A stretch of 64,000 bases of DNA from Pseudomonas fluorescens (GTDB lineage: Bacteria > Pseudomonadota > Gammaproteobacteria > Pseudomonadales > Pseudomonadaceae): NCBI RefSeq assembly GCF_902497995.1, contig NZ_CABVII010000014.1, positions 109,611 through 173,610 on the forward strand, in the 5' to 3' direction. A model generated the notes under the pieces. It was not told where the DNA came from and did no database searches. It saw nothing but the letters and a program-made list of their open reading frames with translations. The position numbers were made by a program, and so were the translations under genes. Of this stretch, positions 1-8,986 are shown piece after piece. The stretch's first letter is position 1. Each line of letters begins with the position of its first letter.

Positions 1-2013
1 GTTGTCCGCGGCCAGCAACGTATTACGCATGTGATAGATCACTTTACGTTGTTCGTTGTTGACGTCGTCGAACTCGAGCAGTTGCTTGCGAATGTCGAAG
101 TTACGGCCTTCAACCTTGCGCTGGGCCTTCTCGATGGCGTTGGTCACCATGCGGTGCTCGATCGCTTCACCGGACTGCATGCCCAGGGCCTTCATGAAAT
201 TCTTGACCCGGTCCGAGGCGAAGATACGCATCAGGCTGTCTTCCAGCGACAGGTAGAAACGGCTGGAACCGGCGTCACCCTGACGACCGGCACGACCCCG
301 CAGCTGGTTGTCGATGCGGCGCGATTCGTGACGCTCGGAAGCGATCACCTGCAAGCCGCCCGACTCCAGCACTTGCTGGTGACGTTTCTGCCAGTCGGCC
401 TTGATCTGGGCGATCTGCTCCGGCGTTGGATTCTCAAGGGACGCGACTTCCACTTCCCAGTTACCGCCCAACAGGATGTCGGTACCACGACCGGCCATAT
501 TGGTGGCGATGGTCAGTGCGCCTGGGCGACCGGCCTGGGCAATGATCTCGGCTTCCTTTTCGTGGAACTTGGCGTTCAGAACCTTGTGTTCGATGCCTTC
601 CTTGTCGAGCAGCGTGGACATGTGCTCGGAGGTTTCGATGGTGGCAGTACCCACCAGCACCGGACGGCCCTGGGTCATGCATTCCTTGATGTCGTTGATG
701 ATCGCCGCGTATTTCTCTTCGGCGGTCAGGAACACCAGGTCGTTGTAGTCTTTACGCGCCAACGGCTTGTTCGGCGGGATCACCATGACCTGCAGGCCGT
801 AGATCTGATGGAACTCGAACGCTTCGGTATCGGCGGTACCGGTCATGCCGGACAGCTTGTTGTACAGGCGGAAGTAGTTCTGAAAGGTGGTCGAGGCCAG
901 GGTCTGGCTTTCGGCCTGGATATTCAGGCCTTCCTTGGCTTCGATGGCCTGGTGCAGGCCTTCGGACAAACGGCGACCCGGCATGGTACGACCGGTGTGT
1001 TCGTCCACCAGGACTACCTGGCCGTCCTGCACGATGTATTCGACGTTGCGATTGAACAGCTTGTGCGCGCGCAAACCGGCATACACGTGGGTCAGCAGGC
1101 CCAGGTTGTGCGCCGAGTACAGGCTTTCGCCTTCAGCCAGCAGGCCGACGCCGGTGAGCATGTCTTCGATGTACTGGTGCCCGGCTTCGTTGAGTTCGAC
1201 CTGACGGGTCTTCTCGTCGACGGTGTAGTGGCCGGCCTTGGTGACTTCGCCCTCGACTTCTTCGACGTGCAATTGCAGCTGCGGGATCAGTTTGTTGATC
1301 TCGATGTACAGCTTGGAGCTGTCCTCGGCCTGACCGGAAATGATCAGCGGGGTACGGGCTTCGTCGATGAGGATGGAGTCGACTTCGTCGATCACGGCAA
1401 AATTGAGTTCGCGCTGGAATTTTTCTTCCATGCTGAACGCCATGTTGTCGCGCAGGTAGTCAAAACCGAATTCGTTGTTGGTGCCGTAGGTGATGTCGGC
1501 GGCGTAAGCCAGACGTTTCTCTTCCGGCGGCTGGAACGGCGTCACCACGCCGACCGACATGCCGAGGAATTCGTAGAGCGGACGCATCCAGTTGGCGTCA
1601 CGGCGGGCCAGGTAGTCGTTCACCGTCACAACGTGCACGCCGTTGCCGGACAGCGCATTGAGGTAAACGCCCAGGGTCGCCACCAGGGTCTTGCCTTCAC
1701 CGGTACGCATTTCCGCGATCATGCCTTCGTGCAAGGTCATGCCGCCGATCAGCTGGACATCGAAGTGGCGCATACCCATGACGCGCTTGCCGGCTTCGCG
1801 GGCGACCGCAAAGGCTTCCGGGAGCAGCTTGTCGAGGGTTTCCCCTTTGGCGATGCGGGCCTTGAACTCGTCAGTCTTGGCACGCAATTGATCGTCCGAA
1901 AGGGCCACCATTTGCTCTTCGAAGGCATTGACGAGTTGCACCGTCTTGAGCATGCGTTTGACTTCACGCTCGTTCTTGCTTCCAAAAAGTTTCTTTAACA
2001 AAGGCGCAAACAT
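1..2013 (-). CDS. secA: SecA preprotein translocase ATPase (3' end outside window)
   Basis: SecA is the ATP-driven motor that pushes unfolded preproteins through SecYEG at the inner membrane. The reverse strand reads MFAPLLKKLFGSKNEREVKR from the start and stays open for 671 codons to the window edge, so about a quarter of the usual roughly 910-residue protein is missing. Visible parts are the first nucleotide-binding fold with Walker A EMRTGEGKTL (residues 101-110), the DEVDSI Walker B near 209, the preprotein cross-linking region, and the second helicase fold with TNMAGRGTDI. The ATG lies downstream of GGAAGAT. dciA is divergent, as I recall for P. aeruginosa. Nothing suggests damage; truncation is due only to the window limit. 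Confidence 0.98.
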   Translation of the reverse strand, partial: MFAPLLKKLFGSKNEREVKRMLKTVQLVNAFEEQMVALSDDQLRAKTDEFKARIAKGETLDKLLPEAFAVAREAGKRVMGMRHFDVQLIGGMTLHEGMIAEMRTGEGKTLVATLGVYLNALSGNGVHVVTVNDYLARRDANWMRPLYEFLGMSVGVVTPFQPPEEKRLAYAADITYGTNNEFGFDYLRDNMAFSMEEKFQRELNFAVIDEVDSILIDEARTPLIISGQAEDSSKLYIEINKLIPQLQLHVEEVEGEVTKAGHYTVDEKTRQVELNEAGHQYIEDMLTGVGLLAEGESLYSAHNLGLLTHVYAGLRAHKLFNRNVEYIVQDGQVVLVDEHTGRTMPGRRLSEGLHQAIEAKEGLNIQAESQTLASTTFQNYFRLYNKLSGMTGTADTEAFEFHQIYGLQVMVIPPNKPLARKDYNDLVFLTAEEKYAAIINDIKECMTQGRPVLVGTATIETSEHMSTLLDKEGIEHKVLNAKFHEKEAEIIAQAGRPGALTIATNMAGRGTDILLGGNWEVEVASLENPTPEQIAQIKADWQKRHQQVLESGGLQVIASERHESRRIDNQLRGRAGRQGDAGSSRFYLSLEDSLMRIFASDRVKNFMKALGMQSGEAIEHRMVTNAIEKAQRKVEGRNFDIRKQLLEFDDVNNEQRKVIYHMRNTLLAADN

Positions 2014-2320
2014 ATCGGCAGGATCTTCCACACTAAAGGGATGGAGGGCGGCCCCGTGAGTCGCCCGAGCAGCCCTCATGGCCGCATGCGAACGAGCATT
2101 CTACCCGGAAACGGTGGTGAGGAAAGTGGCGTTATTCCACGATGCTGGCACTGCGCTGTGACGGGGCTCACTTAAAATAAGGGCTTTTTGCTGAACTTCA
2201 AGCCGTTCAGGGCATAAGTTACTCGTTGATTTAATGGGTAAAGCGCTCGCAACGCAATGGGCCGGGCGCAGGCGGTGCTTTCTGCTACCATGGCCGCTCT
2301 GTTACTTCAGGTGTCTGATC
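2014..2320. promoter_or_regulatory. secA/dciA divergent intergenic region
   Basis: This 307-bp gap separates the divergent secA and dciA starts and must hold both promoters. I see no convincing pair of -35/-10 hexamers and no SecM-like secretion monitor ORF upstream of secA, unlike in enterobacteria. A short reading frame in phase with dciA extends upstream from 2234, but its residues do not resemble the family, so it is treated as leader sequence. Confidence 0.4.
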
Positions 2321-2776
2321 ATGGCATTTCGCCCTCTTACGGCCAGAGCACCCGCCGTTCTGCTTCGCGAAGCCAAACCGCTCAAAGCCATTTTTGGCCA
2401 CGCCCAGCGCCTGGGTCATTTGCAACGCCTGGTGGAAAGCCAATTGCAGCCCGCTGCTCGCGAACACTGCCATGTGGCATCGTGGCGCGAAGGCAGTTTA
2501 TTGCTGATTGTCACCGACGGTCACTGGGCCACTCGCTTGCGTTACCAGCAAAAGCGTCTGCAACGGCAATTGCAGCTGTTCGATGAGTTCGCCAGCCTGA
2601 CGCGGATTCTGTTCAAGGTGCAGCCGCCGACCGTTCAACAAGGAGCGGTTGGGCACACCATGGGTTTATCGACCGATGCGGCGGCGACCATTCAGGCGAC
2701 GGCCGACGGGATTACTGATCCGAACTTGCGGGCGGCGCTGGAGCGGTTGGCGGCTCATGCCAAGCCCAAAACCTGA
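2321..2776 (+). CDS. dciA: DciA/DUF721 replicative helicase loader
   Basis: DciA is the ancestral bacterial factor that helps load the replicative helicase DnaB. The 151-residue product begins MAFRPLTARAPAVLL and carries the compact DUF721 fold, including the REGSLLLIVTDGHWATRLRY block near residues 56-75. The frame is open further upstream (to 2234), but residues before this ATG look unrelated to the family, so 2321 is the preferred start. Position next to secA, divergently transcribed, matches the Pseudomonas arrangement I recall. Family assignment is firm; the loader role is inferred from studied DciA proteins. Confidence 0.85.
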   Translation: MAFRPLTARAPAVLLREAKPLKAIFGHAQRLGHLQRLVESQLQPAAREHCHVASWREGSLLLIVTDGHWATRLRYQQKRLQRQLQLFDEFASLTRILFKVQPPTVQQGAVGHTMGLSTDAAATIQATADGITDPNLRAALERLAAHAKPKT

Positions 2777-2789
2777 AATTGCCCCCCCC

Positions 2790-2861
2790 GTAGGAGCGAG
2801 GCTTGCCCGCGAAGCTTTTGGCGGCCTCAAGGGCCCCTTCGCGGGCAAGCCTCGCTCCTAC
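2790..2861. repeat. REPIN-type inverted REP pair
   Basis: Two facing copies of a REP sequence (GTAGGAGCGAGGCTTGCCCG and its complement) with arms 2790-2814 and 2837-2861 lie between the convergent dciA and DUF853 genes. The 25-bp arms are perfect complements, so the transcript would form a long hairpin and may act as a bidirectional terminator. Similar arms recur throughout the window. Confidence 0.9.
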
Positions 2862-2887
2862 AGGGGGAGGTCTGCATTTTAAAGATT

Positions 2888-4375
2888 TTATCGGCGTTTG
2901 CTGCCGCCGAGCAATGAGCCCATCAACCCGCGCACCAGTTGTCGGCCCAGCTGATTGGCCGCCTGTCGCATCGCCGATTTCAGCGCCTGTCCTGCCGCCG
3001 TGCCGAGGAATTCCCCGGCCTTGTCGGTGAAGCTCGGCTCCTCTGGCGCGGGTTTGCCGGGTGCCGTGTCCGGTTCTGGCGCCAGTCCTTTGCGCCCCAT
3101 CAGCACTTCATACGCCGATTCGCGATCGATCGGTTTGTCGTAACGCCCCTTGAACGGCGAACCGGCGATCAGCACGGTGCGTTCGGTCTCGGTCAGCGGC
3201 CCGATCCGCGATTGCGGCGGAGCCACCAGCACACGCTGGACCATCCCGGGCGTGCCTTTATCCTGCAAAGTGCCGACCAAGGCTTCACCAATTCCGAGTT
3301 CGGTCAGCACCGACAAGGCATCGAACGCCGGGTTCGGCCGAAAGCCTTCCGCCACCGCGCGCAGGGATTTCTGCTCCTTGGCCGTGAACGCGCGCAATCC
3401 ATGCTGGATGCGCAGTCCCAACTGGGCCAGGACGTCATCCGGCAAGTCGCCCGGCGATTGGGTGACGAAATACACGCCCACGCCTTTCGAGCGAATCAGC
3501 CGCACTACCTGCTCCAGACGGTCCTGCAAAGCCTTGGGCGTACCGGCGAACAACAAATGCGCTTCATCGAAAAACAGCGCGAGCAGGGGTTTGTCTGCAT
3601 CACCGCGTTCCGGCAGTTGCTCGAACAGTTCGGCCAGCAGCCACAACAGGAACGTTGCATACACCTTGGGCGCTTCGTGGACCAGACGACTGGCGTCGAG
3701 CAAGTGAATACGCCCGCGACCATCGGCGCCCGGCTGCAGAATGTCTTCGAGTTGCAGCCCCGGCTCGCCAAACAGCGCTTCTGCACCCTGTTGTTCCAGG
3801 GTCGCCAGACGCCGCAACAGTGCCTGGCTGGAACCCGTGGTCATCAGCGCGGCGTCGTCGCCCAGCAATTCAGGCTGATCACGCAGGTGATTGAGCAGCG
3901 CCTTCAAATCCTTCAGGTCCAGCAGCAACAGCCCTTCGCGGTCCGCGACCTTGAAGGCGGCATACAGCGCCGACTGCTGGCTGTCGGTCAACTCCAGCAG
4001 GCTGCCCAGCAGCAGCGGCCCCATTTCACTCAAGGTGGTGCGCAAAGGGTGCCCGGACTGACCGTGAATATCCCACAGGGTCACCGGATAGGCCTGGGGC
4101 TTGTGGTTCAGCCAGGGCATTGCGGCGATCCGCTCGGCGACCTTGCCTTGAGGCGCACCGGCAGCGCCCAGGCCACACAGGTCGCCTTTGATATCTGCCG
4201 CAAACACCGCCACGCCGGCGTCACTGAAGGCTTCGGCCAGGCGTTGCAAGGTGACGGTCTTGCCGGTGCCGGTAGCGCCCGCAATCAGACCATGGCGGTT
4301 TGCCAGACGCATGGCCTGGGCAATCGGCTGTGCAGTGAGGTCGGCACCGATAACGAGTTGCAGTGAATCAGGCAT
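2888..4375 (-). CDS. DUF853 family HerA-like ATPase (YjgR type)
   Basis: A 495-residue P-loop NTPase of the DUF853/YjgR group, related to the HerA/FtsK helicases. Walker A is GATGTGKT at residues 33-40, and Walker B is ALFFDEAHLL with DEAH at 270-273. A C-terminal low-complexity region (from about 425) ends in the basic tail LLGGSKRR. There is no signal peptide or membrane segment, so it is presumably cytoplasmic. No NurA nuclease or other HerA partner is nearby. The biochemical role of this family is not established; helicase or translocase activity is only inferred from the fold. It is transcribed towards dciA, with a REPIN between them. Confidence 0.88.
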   Translation of the reverse strand: MPDSLQLVIGADLTAQPIAQAMRLANRHGLIAGATGTGKTVTLQRLAEAFSDAGVAVFAADIKGDLCGLGAAGAPQGKVAERIAAMPWLNHKPQAYPVTLWDIHGQSGHPLRTTLSEMGPLLLGSLLELTDSQQSALYAAFKVADREGLLLLDLKDLKALLNHLRDQPELLGDDAALMTTGSSQALLRRLATLEQQGAEALFGEPGLQLEDILQPGADGRGRIHLLDASRLVHEAPKVYATFLLWLLAELFEQLPERGDADKPLLALFFDEAHLLFAGTPKALQDRLEQVVRLIRSKGVGVYFVTQSPGDLPDDVLAQLGLRIQHGLRAFTAKEQKSLRAVAEGFRPNPAFDALSVLTELGIGEALVGTLQDKGTPGMVQRVLVAPPQSRIGPLTETERTVLIAGSPFKGRYDKPIDRESAYEVLMGRKGLAPEPDTAPGKPAPEEPSFTDKAGEFLGTAAGQALKSAMRQAANQLGRQLVRGLMGSLLGGSKRR

Positions 4376-4548
4376 TTTTCACCCCATGATTAATCTTTGA
4401 TCCTTCACGGCCGATATAAAAGACTGAATAGCGTCGGTAATTCCCTAAGGAGAGTACGGAAGTATCAGCTTGCTTTCACTGCCGCCCATTGTGCGTTCCT
4501 TTATAAAAGCATGCCTTTGGCACCAAGACCCTAGCGGAACCCCAAGCC

Positions 4549-6438
4549 ATGAACAAAAATCTGCGTTTCAGCCATAAAATCCTGCTTGCCGTCGCCCTTG
4601 TTGTCATTGCCGCCTTCGCCTCGTTCACGCTGTACAACGACTATTTACAGCGCAATGCCATTCGCGAAGACCTGGACAACTACCTCAATGAGATGGGGGA
4701 TGTCACCGCCAGCAACATTCAGGCCTGGCTGACGGGCCGTATTCTGCTGATCGACAACCTCGCCCAGAACATCGCGATCACCCCCGAACCGTCCACGGTT
4801 GCCAGCCTGCTCGAGCAGAAAACCCTGACATCGACCTTCATGGCGTCCTACCTGGGCGATGCGACCGGCAGCTTCACGATTCGTCCGGATGCCAAAATGC
4901 CCGCCGGGTTCGACCCACGGGTGCGCCCTTGGTATAAAGGTGCCGAAAGCAGCAGCACCGCGACCCTGACCGAACCTTATCTCGATGCGGCCACTGGCCA
5001 GACCATCATTTCCATCGCCACCGCCTCGAAAAAAGCCGGGCAAAGCGTCGGCGTGGTGGGCGGCGACCTGAGCCTGCAAACCTTGATCGACACCCTCAGC
5101 GCCCGCGACTTCGATGGCATGGGCTACGCCTTCCTGGTCGGTTCCGACGGCAAAATCCTGGTTCACCCGGACAAAACCCTGGTGATGAAGACGCTGAGAG
5201 AGGCGTATCCGGACAATACCCCGCGTATCACCCGCGACTTCAGCGAAGTGGAGGTTGACGGCAAGACCCGCATTGTCACGTTCACCCCGATCAAGGGGCT
5301 GCCCTCGGTCAACTGGCACATCGGTCTGTCTGTGGACAAAGACAAAGCCTTCTCGATGCTGACCGAGTTCCGTGCCTCGGCGGTCGTCGCGACCGTCATT
5401 GCCGTGGCCATCATCATTGCCCTGTTGGGCATGCTGATCCGTATCCTGATCCAGCCGCTGCACGTCATGACCCGTGCCATGGCTGATATTGCCGACGGTG
5501 AAGGCGATCTGACCAAGCGCCTGACCATTCAAAACAACGATGAATTCGGCGTTCTCGGCACAGCATTCAACCGCTTTGTGGAACGTATCCACGGTTCGAT
5601 CCGGGAAGTTTCGTCGGCAACCGGTCAGGTCAATGAAGTCGCACTGCGCGTGTTAGCCGCTTCCAATTCCTCCCTGTTCAACTCCGACCAACAAGCCTCA
5701 CGTACCAGCAGCGTGGCCGCGGCGATCAACCAGCTTGGCGCCGCAACCCAGGAAATTGCCCGCAACGCTGCACAGGCGTCGACTCAAGCCAGCGACGCCC
5801 GCAACCTGGCCGAAGACGGCCAGCAAGTGGTGGATCGCAGCATCGCCGCCATGAACAAACTGTCGAGCATGCTCAGCGCCTCGAGCACCAACATCGAATC
5901 GTTGAACAGCAAAACCGTGAACATCGGACAGATTCTCGAAGTGATCACCAGCATCTCCCAGCAAACCAACTTGCTGGCACTCAACGCGGCGATTGAAGCG
6001 GCGCGCGCAGGTGAGGCGGGACGTGGTTTTGCGGTGGTGGCCGACGAAGTGCGCAATCTGGCGCATCGCACCCAGCAATCGGCGCAACAGGTGCAGACCA
6101 TGATCGAGGAGCTACAAGTCGGCGCCCGTGAATCCGTCAGTAACATGAGCGACAGCCAGCGCCATAGCCAGGACAGCGTGGACATCGCCAACCTCGCCGG
6201 CGAGCGCTTGAACGGCGTTACATTGCGTATTGGCGAAATCGACGGCATGAACCAGTCAGTGGCCACGGCGACCGAGGAACAGACAGCGGTAGTGGAATCG
6301 ATCAACGTCGACATCACCGAGATCAATACGCTGAACCAGGAAGGCGTGGAAAACCTGCAATCGACCTTGCGAGCGTGTTCCGACCTTGAACAGCAGGCGG
6401 CGCGCTTGAAACAGTTGGTGGGTAGCTTCCGGATTTAG
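4549..6438 (+). CDS. Methyl-accepting chemotaxis protein with dCache_1 sensor (PctA/PctC-like)
   Basis: A 629-residue chemoreceptor, the same length as P. aeruginosa PctA. It has TM1 at about residues 10-30, a periplasmic double-Cache domain (about 33-275), TM2 (about 276-299), HAMP (300-352) and a cytoplasmic signalling domain containing the conserved hairpin tip NLLALNAAIEAARAGEAGRG. The amino-acid-binding motif of dCache_1 receptors is nearly complete: R126, W128, Y129, D146 and D173 are present, but position 121 is Phe where PctA has Tyr. This fits an amino acid or GABA-like ligand; the exact ligand cannot be read from sequence. It is monocistronic, with 170 bp of upstream space. Confidence 0.92.
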   Translation: MNKNLRFSHKILLAVALVVIAAFASFTLYNDYLQRNAIREDLDNYLNEMGDVTASNIQAWLTGRILLIDNLAQNIAITPEPSTVASLLEQKTLTSTFMASYLGDATGSFTIRPDAKMPAGFDPRVRPWYKGAESSSTATLTEPYLDAATGQTIISIATASKKAGQSVGVVGGDLSLQTLIDTLSARDFDGMGYAFLVGSDGKILVHPDKTLVMKTLREAYPDNTPRITRDFSEVEVDGKTRIVTFTPIKGLPSVNWHIGLSVDKDKAFSMLTEFRASAVVATVIAVAIIIALLGMLIRILIQPLHVMTRAMADIADGEGDLTKRLTIQNNDEFGVLGTAFNRFVERIHGSIREVSSATGQVNEVALRVLAASNSSLFNSDQQASRTSSVAAAINQLGAATQEIARNAAQASTQASDARNLAEDGQQVVDRSIAAMNKLSSMLSASSTNIESLNSKTVNIGQILEVITSISQQTNLLALNAAIEAARAGEAGRGFAVVADEVRNLAHRTQQSAQQVQTMIEELQVGARESVSNMSDSQRHSQDSVDIANLAGERLNGVTLRIGEIDGMNQSVATATEEQTAVVESINVDITEINTLNQEGVENLQSTLRACSDLEQQAARLKQLVGSFRI

Positions 6439-6824
6439 GATAACGCCCGAGAGTCGTCAGGGTCGGACGACAAACTTGCAATACCGTTCAAGGCGTGGAG
6501 CTCGGTATCGCAACATGTGGTATAGATTTCAGGGGCGAAAGTCCAAGAGCCCCTGAGATCGGGCACCTAGACCAAGCGACAATTTTTGTTACTCTACTTG
6601 ATAGCCGATATCAAAAACAATACTTGCTTAACATGCTCATTGAATTACAGTATTCAATACTCAGCTCCAGAAAGGGAAGTGCGTCACCATAGAAAACCCT
6701 GGCGGCTATATTTGTTACTCGCGCCCAGACGCCTCGGCAATCGAAACACCATTATAATGTCAACAGATATTACATCGCCTAGAACTTTCATACTGAAGGC
6801 CAAGCCACTAACCAAGAGGTGATA
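6439..6824. other. Gene-free, relatively AT-rich intergenic region with two small hairpins
   Basis: No supportable gene lies in these 386 bases. Two short inverted repeats follow the chemoreceptor gene: ATACCG/CGGTAT (6481-6486 with 6503-6508) and TCAGGGGC/GCCCCTGA (6529-6536 with 6549-6556). Neither has a T-run, so a terminator is not clear. A TATAAT hexamer at 6753-6758 could be the -10 of the downstream cytochrome gene, but no good -35 is visible. Confidence 0.45.
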
Positions 6825-7379
6825 ATGAAGGAAACTCCTGAAGCAACCGATTGCCAATACCGCTACGACTCTGTCAGTCGAAGCTTGCATTGGCTGATGG
6901 CGCTGATGTTCGCCGGGATTTATTGCTTGGCGGCTGTCCACAACCTGCTTTCTGACTCAGTGCTCGATAAACTTCTGTGGCCGTATCACAAACCCGTTGG
7001 GTTGTTATTGCTAGTGCTATTGATCCTGCGTGCCGGCTGGAGCTTGCTGAACCGGCACAACCGTCCGCCGAGCATGAATTTAGCGGCTAGCATTGGGCAT
7101 GGGGCGCTCTACGGGCTTATGCTCCTGATTCCCCTGATCGGGCTATTACGTCAGTATGGCTCTGGCCGGGCGTTTTCGGCGTTTGGTTTACAGGTAATGG
7201 ATGGGTTCGAAGGGGAGAAAATCCAGTGGATGATTGACTTGGGTAGTAACTTTCATGGCTGGCTGGGCTGGACGATGCTGGTGCTGATCGTAGGTCATAT
7301 CGGTGCGGTGATCCTGCATCATCGGCAGGGTAATTCGCAGGTTTTGCGACGCATGACTGGAACAACCCACAAGACTTGA
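6825..7379 (+). CDS. Cytochrome b561 family membrane protein
   Basis: A 184-residue di-heme b561-type cytochrome of the inner membrane (YodB/CybB group), probably passing electrons from quinol to a periplasmic or membrane acceptor. Four hydrophobic segments are visible. The histidines expected to ligate heme lie in SRSLHWLMA, WPYHKPVG, NFHGWLGW and IVGHIGAV. The ATG at 6825 is chosen over a GTG at 6819 because AAGAGGTGATA gives it good ribosome-binding spacing. It stands alone, so the partner and physiological role cannot be inferred from context. Confidence 0.85.
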   Translation: MKETPEATDCQYRYDSVSRSLHWLMALMFAGIYCLAAVHNLLSDSVLDKLLWPYHKPVGLLLLVLLILRAGWSLLNRHNRPPSMNLAASIGHGALYGLMLLIPLIGLLRQYGSGRAFSAFGLQVMDGFEGEKIQWMIDLGSNFHGWLGWTMLVLIVGHIGAVILHHRQGNSQVLRRMTGTTHKT

Positions 7380-7869
7380 AGATAGTGCAGGACCTGACCG
7401 CCATTGAAAAAATAGTGTGCGTGACTTCCAACTATTTCGTAATTACCTTGATGGAACATAAGCGATTGAGCATCCCGTCTTGCAGAGTCAAACCGACTGC
7501 CAACAGGGCGGCAACAGCTCCCCGATTTCACTCGCTCACTGCCGAGGGTAGAAGGAAAAGAACATCCTTCAAATAGGCATACACATAATGCCCATTGAAC
7601 TCGGCGCATTGGATCAATTTCATCAGCGGCATCGCACGTTTACCAAAGCCGCAATTTACTGTAACGCTTGCTCGGCGATTGTGCGGTGCCGCCAATTGAT
7701 TGCATAAGGTCGATAGAAACGGAACCTGACACTGCAGGAATCGAGAAAGAGTCCCTTGAACGGGCGGTGACTGCGTCGCATGCGGCCTGCACCCCGCAAA
7801 TCCCAACCGAACAACTATCCTTCATAAAGGTCAACCAAGGGAGAACAACGGACCGGAGGGATGTTCATC
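7380..7869. other. 490-bp gene-free leader region upstream of the glycosyltransferase trio
   Basis: No reading frame here resembles a known protein, and those present lack ribosome-binding sites. The stretch must hold the promoter of the three-gene glycosyltransferase operon. I looked for a PhoB box because similar glycosyltransferases make phosphate-free glycolipids, but found only the weak single half-site TTACTGTAACG near 7658. Confidence 0.4.
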
Positions 7870-8982
7870 GTGCATATCGCTGACATAACCATGTTCTACG
7901 CCCCTGCCAGCGGTGGCGTGCGCACTTATCTGGATGCCAAACACCGTCGCCTGGGTATCAAGCCGGGCATTCGCCACAGTCTACTGATCCCCGGATCGTC
8001 CTTGAGTGAACAGGATGGCGTTTACACGGTTCCGGCTCCCGCCCTGCCCTTCGGCAAAGGTTATCGTTTTCCCCTCCGTCTCGCGCCCTGGCGCAATGTC
8101 CTGCAGGATTTGCAGCCCGACCTGATCGAAGTCGGCGACCCCTACCTCACCGCCTGGGCTGCGCTGGATGCCCGCAGGCAACTCGATGTCCCGGTGATCG
8201 GCTTCTATCATTCAGACCTGCCGCTGCTGGTCAGCAATCGTATGGGCAATTGGGTCACGACCAATGTCGAAGCCTATGTCAGCAGGCTCTATGGCAACTT
8301 CGACCGGGTCCTGGCGCCGAGCCAGGTGATGGCCGACAAGCTGATCGGCCTCGGGGTGAAAAACGTTTTCGTGCAACCGCTGGGGGTCGACTTGCAAACC
8401 TTCCATCCCACGGCGCGGGACCCGGGCCTGCGGGCCGAATTGGGGATCGCTGAAAATACTCACTTGCTGATCTTCGCCGGTCGCGGTTCCAAGGAAAAAA
8501 ACCTGCCGGTCCTGCTCGACTGCATGAAACGACTGGGGCGGCGTTATCATCTGCTGCTGGTTGGCTCGTCGATGCCGGTCCTGGTGCCGGATAACGTCAC
8601 CGTGATCGAGGAGTTCTGCCCGGCGGCGCAAGTCGCCCGGCTGATGGCCAGCGCCGATGCGCTGGTGCACGCCGGTGATCAGGAAACCTTCGGCCTGGTG
8701 ATTCTTGAAGCCATGGCCAGTGGCATTCCGGTGGTGGCCGTGGCGGCAGGGGCCTTTCAGGAAATCGTCACCGATCAATGTGGCCTGCTGTGTCCGCCGA
8801 ACAATGCAATGGCGATGGCCAACGCCGTGCGCGAACTGTTCGATTCGGGGAGCGCTGCTTTGGGCAAACAGGCCCGCCGCCATGCCGAGCAGCATTATTC
8901 CTGGGATACGGTGGTCAACAGCCTGCTGGGGCACTATCACGCCGTGCTCGGCAGCCATTGGCCGCTGACTGCCAATGGTTGA
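7870..8982 (+). CDS. GT4-family glycosyltransferase, first gene of a coupled trio
   Basis: A GT-B fold glycosyltransferase of family 4 (370 residues from GTG). The N-terminal acceptor side begins MHIADITMFYAPASGGVRTY, with the glycine-rich SGGVRT loop. The C-terminal donor side has FAGRGSKEKN and the EX7E motif at E272-E280 (DQETFGLVILEAMASG). GTG at 7870 is preferred over ATG at 7861 because GGAGGG ends only one base before the latter but 9 nt before the former. The downstream deacetylase and LPG-synthase-like flippase are translationally coupled, suggesting joint synthesis of a glycolipid or surface glycan. The acceptor and sugar donor are unknown. Confidence 0.85.
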   Translation: MHIADITMFYAPASGGVRTYLDAKHRRLGIKPGIRHSLLIPGSSLSEQDGVYTVPAPALPFGKGYRFPLRLAPWRNVLQDLQPDLIEVGDPYLTAWAALDARRQLDVPVIGFYHSDLPLLVSNRMGNWVTTNVEAYVSRLYGNFDRVLAPSQVMADKLIGLGVKNVFVQPLGVDLQTFHPTARDPGLRAELGIAENTHLLIFAGRGSKEKNLPVLLDCMKRLGRRYHLLLVGSSMPVLVPDNVTVIEEFCPAAQVARLMASADALVHAGDQETFGLVILEAMASGIPVVAVAAGAFQEIVTDQCGLLCPPNNAMAMANAVRELFDSGSAALGKQARRHAEQHYSWDTVVNSLLGHYHAVLGSHWPLTANG

Positions 8983-8986
8983 GCCC

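Noticed and set aside
31..1998. 655-codon open frame on the + strand
   Set aside because: It is antisense to secA, whose reverse-strand translation is unmistakable; high GC content opens the complementary frame.
2939..4366. 475-codon open frame on the + strand
   Set aside because: Gln- and His-rich shadow of the DUF853 gene with no recognisable motif or ribosome-binding site.
7380..7869. Several 60-100 codon frames on both strands
   Set aside because: They overlap each other, lack ribosome-binding sites and show no family similarity.
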